Assembly (NCBI RefSeq): GCF_051055405.1
Contig: NZ_CP167068.1
Location: 2,728,001-2,792,000 of the forward strand
DNA length: 64,000 bases
Source of the DNA: Pseudolachnospira sp051055405
GTDB taxonomy: Bacteria > Bacillota > Clostridia > Lachnospirales > Lachnospiraceae
Direction of reading: 5' to 3'
Part shown: piece by piece, positions 17,918 through 25,595 of the stretch
Layout: each line of letters begins with the position of its first letter
Position numbering within the stretch: the first letter of the stretch is position 1
Position numbers and translations under genes: made by a program
Notes under the pieces: generated by a model
Seen by the model: only the letters and a program-made list of their open reading frames with translations
Databases searched by the model: none
Told to the model about the DNA's origin: nothing

Positions 17918-18325
17918 ATGGAAAAGACGCATTTTACCGCGGATCCCCCATTTCTAGTCGGACAACGAATTCGCGACGAGCGCAACAAATGGAATTTCAC
18001 GCAGGAGCAGCTTAGCGAGCACTTGGGAATTTCTACCAACTATCTCGGTCAGATTGAACGGGGCCGAACATTTTCGCGTGCCTTGGCAGAACGGATCTGT
18101 GAATTTTTTCATATCACCTATGACTATCTCTACTATGGCGCTTCTGCCGATCATGCCCGTGAAACCATTTCCTACGATATGGAAGATGAACTTTCCTGCC
18201 TGATCGCTACCTGCTCCCCGGAAGAGCGGCGGCTTTGTGCGAACATTCTAAAAGAAGTGCTCGCCAGCTTCCGCTCTTTCCGGAAAACAAAAGAAGAGGC
18301 GCTCACCTCGGAAGAAGCGTCCTAA
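17918..18325 (+). CDS. XRE-family transcriptional regulator
   Basis: A 135-residue protein with a Cro/CI helix-turn-helix at residues 17-70 (RDERNKWNFTQEQLSEHLGI, then NYLGQIERG). The C-terminal 60 residues are acidic and helical without a recognised sensor domain. AAAAGGAG lies 5 nt before the ATG. It is monocistronic with unknown targets. The 311 nt after it hold no gene but contain the hairpin at 18528-18574. Confidence 0.9.
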   Translation: MEKTHFTADPPFLVGQRIRDERNKWNFTQEQLSEHLGISTNYLGQIERGRTFSRALAERICEFFHITYDYLYYGASADHARETISYDMEDELSCLIATCSPEERRLCANILKEVLASFRSFRKTKEEALTSEEAS

Positions 18326-18527
18326 CGACATTCCCTTTTTCCGCTGGTTTCTCTTCCTTTTTCTCTGATAGCTGGAAAATTTTCCCAAAATATCTACCTA
18401 TGTGAAGGATACTTACGATAGATAGGGGCCAAGTGAACTCTATTTTAACTCTAGAGTTTCCATGACCTTTCTTTTTTCATGTTCACCGCAACGCGATCCT
18501 TCGTGGAACGATTTCTATTAAGGTTCC

Positions 18528-18574
18528 GATATCAAAAGATTCCGACATGTACCCATGCCGAAATCTTTGATATC
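18528..18574. repeat. Near-perfect 47-nt inverted repeat in an intergenic gap
   Basis: Starts GATATCAAAAGATT and ends AATCTTTGATATC, with ACATG/CATG further in around a 4-nt loop. It is flanked by the 9-nt direct repeat TTCTATTAA (about 18513-18521 and 18580-18588). No T-tract follows. It lies in the gene-free stretch 18326-18636 between convergent genes. Confidence 0.6.
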
Positions 18575-18636
18575 TGACTTCTATTAAATAAAAAGGATCA
18601 CGCTAGATAGGAAAGCCTGCTTTCTCTTTTCTGCTT

Positions 18637-21054
18637 TTACTCTTCCTTTTCGATTCCTGCCGTCTCGATAATAAACTTCACGCTGCCTTTCATACCGTCG
18701 GACAAACCGCCGAATGACTGATAAGCTTTATCTGCATCCACAAGCGCCTTGGCCCGATCGATTGTTTCCTGAAAATTCTCGTCAAAAGCATCTGTCAACT
18801 TCTGGATTCCTTCTTCGTCAAACTCCTTCGCTCCATCTGCCAGCTTCTTCGCGCCTTCCGCCAGACTGGAAATACCGTCGGAAAGCCTTCCGCTTCCGCT
18901 TACCAATTGGCTCATTCCTTTCACCAAGCTGGCCGCGCCATCTGCTAACTGGCCGATTCCTCTTCCCAGCGTCTTTCCGCCAGTGAGCAGTTCTTCGCTG
19001 CCAGAAAGCAGCTGTTCACTGCCGGAAAGGATTTGTTCGGCTCCACTGCGAAGCTCCGCGCTCTTACCTGACAGTTCTGCCGCTCCATCCGAAAGTTGTC
19101 TCGTTCCTGTTTTCAGAGCACCGACGCCTTCGAAAAGCTGCGGCATAGCACCCTGCAACGCCTGCGCCAAAGAAGAACTTCCCGTTGCCACCGCTGTCGC
19201 GCCCTGATTCAGTCCGTCGTTATAAGCAATCAGCTGTGAAGCCCCGTCCGCCAAAGCTTGAATGCTTCCAGCTGCCGTCTGAAGAGTGGTCTGGAAAGCC
19301 TTCGGATCAGTGGTAATCTTAGAGGCTCCCTCTTGAAGACCCTGTGCAGCCGTTTTTAGACTAGCCGCGTTTTCCAAAAAAGTGCTTGCTTCCAGGTCAG
19401 GAATCTGAATCGCTTCCAATACCTTCGAAAGTTCCTGGCCTCCATTCGCCATTGCCGTTCCAATATCCCCAGATACATGAGAAACAATCGTTTCTACCTG
19501 ACCAGCATCTAACGCGCCGCTGTCTACCAAGCTTTGCAGTTCTCTCCGTACTGAAGCTGCCGCCGTATTCTGAACCCCTGCGCTTAAGGTTCCATAAGAA
19601 CTTTGCAGATCCGCCGCCGCGCCGCTTAGCTGATCTTTCATCTGTCCAAGCGCATCGTTTATCGTTTGCAGTACCTGCCCCAGACTATCGGCTATTTTTC
19701 CAGCATTCTCCGCAACCATTCCCGCACCGGAAGGAACATTGGCCAACGCCCCAACTAAGGTTCCCATATTGCTGTTTAATGCCCCTAATCCCTCTGCTAT
19801 TTTCGTTGCATTGGCGGTATAAGAGGACACGCCGCCTTTCAGATTTCCCGCGCCCTCCACCAAAGCAGCAAGACCGCCCATTAATTCACTATCCCCAGCT
19901 GCCATCGCCTGCAGTTTTCCATACAGTTGCTCTACTCCTGCATCCACCTGCTTTGCTCCGCCAGCCAACTGATCCACGCCGCCTGTATAAAGATCGGTTC
20001 CTGTTTTCAGAGTTTCTGCTCCGCTTTTCAGCGTTTGAAGTCCTCCTGCCAAGGTCTCCATTCCCTCAATCAGAGCCGCCTTTTTGTCATCCATCTGATC
20101 AATTCCATCTTTCAAAGCTCCCGCACCATCGGAAGCGCTGTCCAGACCGTCGGTAAAGGTTCCAAATGCCTCCAACAATTCCTGCGCGCCATCGGAAAGC
20201 TCTCCGCTCCCCTCTACCAGCTGAGTGGAGGCGTCTTTCAATTTGTCCAGATCTTCTTTTAGACTGTCAAAATCTTCGTTTTCCTCTATTCCCAACTCAC
20301 TCAAGGTGCCGGTGGCGGCAACCGTCGCAGTCAAAGCTAAGGTAAAATCATCTACATCCGCGGTAATTTCCACATAATCCGGAATCTCCACATCGGAAAG
20401 AGCTTCTACCTGGGAAATCCCCAAGCTATCTGCAAGTCCAGGGAAAGCCACGCCGACTACAATATTGTTCTTCCCGTCGGAGATCAGCTTTCCATTTTCC
20501 ACCTCCACGTTAGTAAAATGGTCGCTGGATAAAAGCATACCGGTAATCATACAAAACGGAGTACAAACCGTATAAGCCTTCTTGTCGACCACAACAGTCT
20601 GCTCCGTATGGTTCGTATAATCAATCCGGATCTTCACCTGGCCGCTCTTGCCCGCCAGTTCCTCCGGTGAAATTTCCTTGCCGTCTAATTGATAGGTGAA
20701 TTTCAGGGAAACCGGAAGAGGAGCGCTCGTCTCACCTTGATAATAGATATCTTTTCCTCCGGCCTGCCAGATCAACGCTCCATTTGCTCCGGATTCAAAA
20801 GTCTCGTCTCCCTTTACATTTTCAATCTTCGTCAAGGTACTATGATCGGTAATCGTAGCGCCTTTTCCCGTGTTCTTTAGCCACTCGCTGACCGTAATCT
20901 GATCAACCGAACCATCCGCGTTGGCATTGACATAAACTGTCTCTACTTTCTCCGCATTTTGCTCTGCGGCAAGCACGGTCGAAGTCGTGGTAGATAAGCC
21001 CAATAAAACTGCCAGGAAAGATGCGGCTGCCCGCCGCCCCCATTGATTTCTCAT
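18637..21054 (-). CDS. Secreted heptad-repeat (X-X-X-Leu-X-X-Gly) protein
   Basis: An 805-residue exported protein with a signal peptide at about residues 1-29 (SFLAVLLGLSTTTSTVLAAE). A beta-rich N-terminal domain runs to about 250, followed by long tracts of L-xx-G-A heptads (LSDGAQELLEA, LKSGAETLKTG, LLSGSEELLTGG), predicted coiled coil. Such proteins are encoded beside MMPL exporters and YhgE/Pip-like proteins. No C-terminal membrane anchor is seen (ends IIETAGIEKEE). It lies downstream of the MMPL gene in the same operon, so it is probably a periplasm-facing or wall-space partner of that transporter. Confidence 0.88.
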   Translation of the reverse strand: MRNQWGRRAAASFLAVLLGLSTTTSTVLAAEQNAEKVETVYVNANADGSVDQITVSEWLKNTGKGATITDHSTLTKIENVKGDETFESGANGALIWQAGGKDIYYQGETSAPLPVSLKFTYQLDGKEISPEELAGKSGQVKIRIDYTNHTEQTVVVDKKAYTVCTPFCMITGMLLSSDHFTNVEVENGKLISDGKNNIVVGVAFPGLADSLGISQVEALSDVEIPDYVEITADVDDFTLALTATVAATGTLSELGIEENEDFDSLKEDLDKLKDASTQLVEGSGELSDGAQELLEAFGTFTDGLDSASDGAGALKDGIDQMDDKKAALIEGMETLAGGLQTLKSGAETLKTGTDLYTGGVDQLAGGAKQVDAGVEQLYGKLQAMAAGDSELMGGLAALVEGAGNLKGGVSSYTANATKIAEGLGALNSNMGTLVGALANVPSGAGMVAENAGKIADSLGQVLQTINDALGQMKDQLSGAAADLQSSYGTLSAGVQNTAAASVRRELQSLVDSGALDAGQVETIVSHVSGDIGTAMANGGQELSKVLEAIQIPDLEASTFLENAASLKTAAQGLQEGASKITTDPKAFQTTLQTAAGSIQALADGASQLIAYNDGLNQGATAVATGSSSLAQALQGAMPQLFEGVGALKTGTRQLSDGAAELSGKSAELRSGAEQILSGSEQLLSGSEELLTGGKTLGRGIGQLADGAASLVKGMSQLVSGSGRLSDGISSLAEGAKKLADGAKEFDEEGIQKLTDAFDENFQETIDRAKALVDADKAYQSFGGLSDGMKGSVKFIIETAGIEKEE

Positions 21055-21146
21055 GTTTCATTCCTCCTAAAAATGCTCGGTACCAATGTAATATTGACTT
21101 TTTTATAAGGTAAGGAAAAGCATCCATTCCTCGGCTTCTGGGAAAG

Positions 21147-21281
21147 CCAGACGCTCCGCTCCTTCGGCGCTCTCGCGTCTGGCAGGAAGCATTCGCATTC
21201 CGGCCTTTCGGCCTTCTTGCTCATTCTTCCTGCTCCGTCCGATGTCCATGAATTCGGCATGTAAACATGCCTTATTCATGG
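21147..21281. repeat. Multi-hairpin spacer inside the MMPL operon
   Basis: Three adjacent inverted repeats: GCCAGACGC ... GCGTCTGGC (21147-21184), GCAGGAAG ... CTTCCTGC with GGCC inner pairing (about 21180-21236), and CCATGAAT/GGCATG with CATGCC/ATTCATGG (21246-21281), which covers the MMPL stop codon. The 217-nt gap between the two genes is otherwise non-coding. Confidence 0.55.
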
Positions 21282-23359
21282 CCGCCGTCCGGGGCTTTCC
21301 TCCTGAAGTTTTTGCTTGTTTTTATGATCCAGGGGTCAAACACGATAAACACGGCTGGAAGGAAGATCAATACGGCCAGCATACTGATAATGGCTCCGCG
21401 CGCCATCAACAGGCAAAGGGCGCTGATCATATCGATCTTTGAATAAATACCAACGCCGAACGTGGCGGCAAAAAAGCTAAAGGCACTGACCATCACTGGA
21501 CGCATACTGGTCTGATGCGCGATGAGAACCGCTTCTTTCTTACTCTTCCCCGAACTTCGCTCCATCTCATAGCGGCTGGTCATCAAAATGGCATAATCAA
21601 CAGTGGCGCCCAATTGAATCGTACCAATCACAATGGAAGCAATAAACGGAAGTTCCGTTCCCGTCAAATAAGGAATTCCCATATTGACAAAGATGGCACC
21701 CTCAATTACAATGACCAACAAAAATGGCAGACTGATCGACTTAAACACAAATACAATGATGAAAAACACGGCTAGGATCGAGACTGCGCTGACCACCTTA
21801 AAGTCTTTATTGGTAATCTCGATCAAATCCTTGGTACATGGCGCCTCGCCGACCAACATCCCTTCCGGATCATATCGCTTTAAAATGGAATTCAGTTGGG
21901 CAATCTGCTCATTTACCTCATCGGAAGCAGTGGCGTATTCATTGCTCACCAGCATCAATTGATAGTTCTCATTGGAAAGGATATCTTTCAGTGAACTCGG
22001 AATCATACTATCCGGAACCGCAGGGCCAATGATGGATTTCAACCCCAACACAGCCTTGACACCGTCCACCGCTTCCATCTCCTTACTCATATCCGAAACC
22101 TGTTTCGTCGAAAGATCGCTGTCCAAAAGGAGCATATGGACAGCTCCCATATTGAAATGGTCGGCCAGCTTTTCATTGGCAACAATACTGTCCAGGTCCC
22201 GCGGAAGCGTCCGGTCTAAATTATAATAGACGGCCGTGTGAGACTGACAGTAGACAGCCGGCACAAACAAAACCAAAAACACTACCGCTAACAGCTTATA
22301 ATGCTTCAAAATAAACTCTGATACTTTCGGGAAATGGGGAATAATCTGGCGGTGGCGCGTCTTTTCCAACCATTTATCAAAAATCAGAATCATCGACGGC
22401 AGCACCGTCACACAGCAGATCACGCCGAAGATCACGCCCTTCGTCATGACAACGCCCAAATCCAATCCCAACGTAAAACTCATAAAGCAGAGAGCAATAA
22501 ATCCAGCAACTGTGGTAACAGAACTTCCAACCACAGATTTTAATGTAGCCGCAATCGCCTGCGCCATCGATTCCTTTCGATCGTCTGGATACTCCAACCG
22601 TTTTTCCTGATAGCTATGCCACAGAAAAATGGAGTAATCCATGGTCACGCCCAACTGAAGCACCGCGCTTAGGGCCTTTGTAATATAGGAAATCTCTCCC
22701 TTCAAGAAGTTGGTTCCCATATTGTAAAGAATCGCGATTCCAATGCTAAACAAGAACAAAAACGGAATCAGATAGGATTCCATGGTCAAGGACAACACCA
22801 CGACAGACAGTAAAACTGCAATGATCACGTAGATGGCAACCTCCGACTCCGCCAGATTCTTCGTGTCCGTCACGATCGCCGACATACCGCTCAAGAAGCA
22901 TTGTTTTCCAGCCAAGCTCCGGATTTCCTCAATGGCATCCATGGTCTCATCCGCAGAGGTTGTAGTCTGAAAAATGATAAACATCATCGTGGCATTTTCT
23001 GAGTTAAATACATCCCGAATTTTTTCCGGCAGGATATCCATCGGTACGCTCAAATCCAAGATGCTGTCATACCAGACGACCTTTTCCACCTGTTCTACCT
23101 GTTCAATCTGTTCCTTTAATTTGGCAACATCCTTATTTTCCATGCCCTCACAGATGAACATTGAATATGCTCCGGTACCAAACTGGTCTACCAGAATGTC
23201 CTGCCCCTGCATGGTCTCAATCTCACCAGGCAAATAATACAGCACGTCATAATTTACCTTCGTGTGGATGTAACCATAAACCGATGGAATCAAAAGCAAC
23301 AGACTGACGATAAAAATCGGGATTCGAAATCGAACAATTTTCCTCCCAAACCCAACCAT
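21272..23359 (-). CDS. MMPL-family RND transporter
   Basis: About 695 residues with the MMPL/SSD layout in duplicate: TM1 near the start, a large extracellular domain (about 40-200), a block of five TMs, a second extracellular domain (about 360-500) and a second TM block. LGVTMDYSIFLWHSYQEKR and LGATVDYAILMTSRYEMER are the paired TM4-type GxTxDY proton-relay motifs. The family exports lipids or hydrophobic compounds. The start at 23359 is chosen for AAGGG 9 nt upstream; other in-frame starts (23368, 23404) overlap the operator. Operon with the heptad protein, divergent from its TetR regulator. Confidence 0.93.
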   Translation of the reverse strand: MVGFGRKIVRFRIPIFIVSLLLLIPSVYGYIHTKVNYDVLYYLPGEIETMQGQDILVDQFGTGAYSMFICEGMENKDVAKLKEQIEQVEQVEKVVWYDSILDLSVPMDILPEKIRDVFNSENATMMFIIFQTTTSADETMDAIEEIRSLAGKQCFLSGMSAIVTDTKNLAESEVAIYVIIAVLLSVVVLSLTMESYLIPFLFLFSIGIAILYNMGTNFLKGEISYITKALSAVLQLGVTMDYSIFLWHSYQEKRLEYPDDRKESMAQAIAATLKSVVGSSVTTVAGFIALCFMSFTLGLDLGVVMTKGVIFGVICCVTVLPSMILIFDKWLEKTRHRQIIPHFPKVSEFILKHYKLLAVVFLVLFVPAVYCQSHTAVYYNLDRTLPRDLDSIVANEKLADHFNMGAVHMLLLDSDLSTKQVSDMSKEMEAVDGVKAVLGLKSIIGPAVPDSMIPSSLKDILSNENYQLMLVSNEYATASDEVNEQIAQLNSILKRYDPEGMLVGEAPCTKDLIEITNKDFKVVSAVSILAVFFIIVFVFKSISLPFLLVIVIEGAIFVNMGIPYLTGTELPFIASIVIGTIQLGATVDYAILMTSRYEMERSSGKSKKEAVLIAHQTSMRPVMVSAFSFFAATFGVGIYSKIDMISALCLLMARGAIISMLAVLIFLPAVFIVFDPWIIKTSKNFRRKAPDGGHE

Positions 23360-23396
23360 AATGACCATCCCTTTCTTCTTGTTTCTTGTCTTATTT

Positions 23397-23411
23397 ATGA
23401 CCATTGGTCAT
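23397..23411. promoter_or_regulatory. TetR operator O1 (ATGACCATTGGTCAT)
   Basis: A perfect 15-nt palindrome between the MMPL -10 box and start codon. It shares TGACyNNNrGTCA with two further sites at 23438 and 23523. Confidence 0.7.
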
Positions 23412-23422
23412 TTCAAGAAATG

Positions 23423-23451
23423 GTTATACTCCAAAAATGACTGTTAGTCAA
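23423..23451 (-). promoter_or_regulatory. MMPL operon promoter with overlapping operator O2
   Basis: Minus strand TTGACT, 17 nt, TATAAC. The -35 box is embedded in the palindrome TGACTGTTAGTCA (23438-23450), so repressor binding would block polymerase directly. Confidence 0.7.
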
Positions 23452-23521
23452 TACTTTTTATGCAAATTAATACAAATCTGCCATTGTGTATTTGATATCT
23501 TAAATTTTTATTAAGAAAATA

Positions 23522-23550
23522 TTGACTTATAGTCATTCTCACTTTATAAT
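23522..23550 (+). promoter_or_regulatory. TetR gene promoter with overlapping operator O3
   Basis: Plus strand TTGACT, 17 nt, TATAAT. The palindrome TGACTTATAGTCA (23523-23535) overlaps the -35 box exactly as in the MMPL promoter, indicating autoregulation by the divergently encoded TetR protein. Confidence 0.72.
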
Positions 23551-23604
23551 GAGTATAGTCTCCTGACCATTTATCTGATTTTTCTACTTAAAAAAGTCCA
23601 GGGG

Positions 23605-23748
23605 ATACTCAAGAAAGAGTTTTGCTCTGCGAAACTCTCGCGCCGAGCGCGGCCGCCATCGGCGGCATCTTCCGTTCGCGCTCGTGCGCATCCTTAGCGG
23701 AGCGTTTTTTATTTCATAGAAAATTCCGACGGAATTTCCTATGAAATA
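23605..23748. repeat. GC-rich hairpin cluster in the tetR leader
   Basis: Three stems in a row: AGAGTTT/GAAACTCT closing on GCTCTGC (about 23616-23638), GAGCGCG/CGCGCTC (about 23644-23682), and a 39-nt hairpin TATTTCATAGAAAATTCC / GGAATTTCCTATGAAATA with one mismatch (23710-23748). The last right arm recurs at 15489-15505. It lies between the tetR promoter and coding region, a 250-nt leader with no gene. Confidence 0.55.
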
Positions 23749-23799
23749 AAAAGTGACCAAAACTGCAAATCCAGTTGATCTTGGAGGAGGAAGGCCGTC

Positions 23800-24423
23800 A
23801 TGGGCAAAGTAGATGCGAACAAAAAGCAAAAAAGAGATTCCCTATTGGACGCCGCCTTTCGCCTATTTATAAAAAATGGCTTTTATAAGACTTCGATTTC
23901 TGATATTGTTGCCAAGGCCGGCGTCGCTAAGGGAACGTTTTACCTCTACTTTACAGATAAAGACGACATCCGCAACCACTTAATTTCCTTCAAAGCAAAT
24001 CAAGTATTTCGGGCGGCATATCGAGATCTCTTAAAAGAAAACATAGAAGAATTTGAAGATCAGGTTATTTTTATGATCGATCATATCTTAAATCAGTTTT
24101 GTGAAGATAAAAGCCTCGTACTGTTTTTGTCCAAGCATCTAAGCTGGGGATTTTTCAAGGATGCCTTGATTGAGCCTGGAGACGACGAGTCTCTGACGAT
24201 CTTTGATATCTATCAACGCCTGCTGGTCCGCTCCAAACGTACCTTCCGCAACCCAGAGGTTATGATCTTTATGATTTTAGAGCTTGTCAGCGGTACAAGC
24301 TATCACGCCATTCTCTACAATCAGCCCATGAATATTGACGAATTTAAGCCTTATCTCTACCGCTCTGTACGCAATATTCTCCGGGAGGAAACACTGCCGG
24401 ACAACGAATCGATTTCATCCTAA
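23800..24423 (+). CDS. TetR/AcrR-family regulator of the MMPL operon
   Basis: A 207-residue protein. The N-terminal domain is classical TetR (DSLLDAAFRLFIKNGFYKTS, then VAKAGVAKGTFYLYFTDKDD). The C-terminal helices form the ligand and dimer domain, probably sensing a lipid or hydrophobic compound. GGAGGAGG lies upstream of the ATG. The divergent orientation and the three shared TGAC-type palindromes support repression of both its own gene and the MMPL/heptad operon. Confidence 0.92.
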   Translation: MGKVDANKKQKRDSLLDAAFRLFIKNGFYKTSISDIVAKAGVAKGTFYLYFTDKDDIRNHLISFKANQVFRAAYRDLLKENIEEFEDQVIFMIDHILNQFCEDKSLVLFLSKHLSWGFFKDALIEPGDDESLTIFDIYQRLLVRSKRTFRNPEVMIFMILELVSGTSYHAILYNQPMNIDEFKPYLYRSVRNILREETLPDNESISS

Positions 24424-24432
24424 ATAAAAGCT

Positions 24433-24471
24433 GCCTTCAGCCGACTGTATTTACCCTTGTCAACAGAAGGC
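24433..24471. repeat. Conserved-loop hairpin, copy 2
   Basis: 13-nt arms (GCCTTCAGCCGAC and GTCAACAGAAGGC, 10 of 13 pairing) around the loop TGTATTTACCCTT. It lies 9 nt after the tetR stop codon. Related to 3408-3446 and 57840-57878. Confidence 0.55.
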
Positions 24472-24490
24472 GCCCCATTCACGTATTCAT

Positions 24491-24536
24491 AACAAAACGC
24501 ACTCGCCGTATGGTTGGTGCGTTTTGTTTCTTTTTT
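24491..24536 (+). terminator. tetR terminator
   Basis: AACAAAACGCAC pairs with GTGCGTTTTGTT, followed by TCTTTTTT. Confidence 0.85.
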
Positions 24537-24575
24537 GTCTATTTTTCTCATTATTTGTAACACTATGTTTCATCA

Positions 24576-24605
24576 TTGGAAAATTATCTTTATAGTCGCT
24601 ATAAT
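24576..24605 (+). promoter_or_regulatory. Promoter of the first tandem XRE gene
   Basis: TTGGAA, 18 nt, TATAAT. A GTAACACTATGTTTC sequence just upstream resembles the GAAAC-N5-GTTTC site before the second gene. Confidence 0.6.
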
Positions 24606-24636
24606 AAAGCTATCTTTTGCACAAAGGAGCAATTAC

Positions 24637-25032
24637 TTGTTATTAGAACGGTTAAAAACACTTCGACGGAAAGTGAATTTGAGTCAGCAGGACCTGGCAC
24701 GGAATATTCACATTTCCAGGGAAGCCTACTCCATGTATGAGAACGGCCACCGACAGCCGCCCTATGAGACTCTAGTTAATCTAGCACACTACTACAATGT
24801 CAGTGTTGACTATCTGCTAGGACTCACTGAATGCCCTGCCCCTTCTTTAATCTTAAGTGAAGAAGAATATAAAATGTTAAATGAGTTCCGTTCTCTGGAC
24901 AAAAGAGGAAAAGACGCTACTTTAGCAGTGCTTCAGTTTGAATACCATCATCAGCTGATGCAGAAGAAAACAATTCCACAAAAAAAGAATGCACACAAAA
25001 AAGACGATTCTAATATTCTAAATAGTCTTTGA
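24637..25032 (+). CDS. XRE-family regulator, tandem paralogue 1
   Basis: About 131 residues. The helix-turn-helix covers residues 5-65 (LKTLRRKVNLSQQDLARNIH, then REAYSMYENGHRQPPYETLV), with NVSVDYLLGLTE ending the domain, and a lysine-rich tail. I place the start at TTG 24637, because AAAGGAG lies 8 nt upstream and homology to the next gene begins there; a longer frame from 24514 contains the promoter. Targets are unknown. Confidence 0.85.
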   Translation: MLLERLKTLRRKVNLSQQDLARNIHISREAYSMYENGHRQPPYETLVNLAHYYNVSVDYLLGLTECPAPSLILSEEEYKMLNEFRSLDKRGKDATLAVLQFEYHHQLMQKKTIPQKKNAHKKDDSNILNSL

Positions 25033-25050
25033 CTTGGTATTTCCTTTTTC

Positions 25051-25106
25051 GAAACACATTGTTTCATTTTTCTTGATTTCATGTCACTGTTGTAACGTTT
25101 CGTTAC
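25051..25106. promoter_or_regulatory. Two small palindromes upstream of the second XRE gene
   Basis: GAAACACATTGTTTC (25051-25065) and GTAACGTTTCGTTAC (25092-25106) lie just upstream of the promoter at 25111-25140. They are plausible operators for the tandem XRE proteins. Confidence 0.45.
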
Positions 25107-25110
25107 GAAA

Positions 25111-25140
25111 TTGGTAAAATCCCTTTTCTACCGGTATAAT
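25111..25140 (+). promoter_or_regulatory. Promoter of the second tandem XRE gene
   Basis: TTGGTA, 18 nt, TATAAT: the same spacing and -35 type as the promoter of paralogue 1. Confidence 0.65.
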
Positions 25141-25170
25141 TGGTCTATCTCATTTTAAAGGAGACCGCTT

Positions 25171-25527
25171 TTGTTGTTAGAACGCTTAAAGACCTTGCGA
25201 GAAAAAGCAAAGGTAAATCAACAAGATTTGGCCGACAGCATTCATACCAGCCGCGGTACCTATTCCATGTATGAAAATGGTCATAGGCAGCCCCCTTATG
25301 AAATTTTAGTCAGTTTGGCTGAATACTATCATGTCAGCGTCGATTATTTGTTGGGTCTAACCGATAATCCGGAAGTCCCGCCAAAAATTACCGAAGAAGA
25401 ATACCTCCTTTTAAAAGAATTTCGGAGATTAGACAAACGGGGAAAACAAGTTGCGTTTGCCGTTATGGAAGCGGAATTTCGTCAAATGCTGCCCAAAAAG
25501 TCTTCCCTTGCTAAAAAAGAAAAATAG
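25171..25527 (+). CDS. XRE-family regulator, tandem paralogue 2
   Basis: 118 residues, closely similar to the upstream gene throughout (MLLERLKTLREKAKVNQQDL, MYENGHRQPPYEILVSLAEYY, VSVDYLLGLTDNPE, then EFRRLDKRGKQ). It starts with TTG (25171 or the adjacent TTG 25174) with AGGAG upstream. Each paralogue has its own promoter, so this is a duplication with separate control. Function unknown. Confidence 0.87.
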   Translation: MLLERLKTLREKAKVNQQDLADSIHTSRGTYSMYENGHRQPPYEILVSLAEYYHVSVDYLLGLTDNPEVPPKITEEEYLLLKEFRRLDKRGKQVAFAVMEAEFRQMLPKKSSLAKKEK

Positions 25528-25595
25528 GATTTGGGAGCAGTTTTCTTTTTACCAAATGTTATATAGCCCACTGCGCTTCGCAGTTTTGGTACTAT

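Noticed and set aside
18386..20262. Long plus-strand frames antisense to the heptad-repeat gene
   Set aside because: Repetitive coding sequence keeps antisense frames open; no start signals.
21051..21260. 69-residue minus-strand frame between the MMPL and heptad genes
   Set aside because: Composition reflects stacked hairpins; no ribosome site fits and the frame runs into the next gene's leader.
23584..23829. 81-residue minus-strand frame rich in Arg over the tetR leader
   Set aside because: It is a translation of GC-rich palindromes and overlaps the tetR start; treated as repeat DNA.
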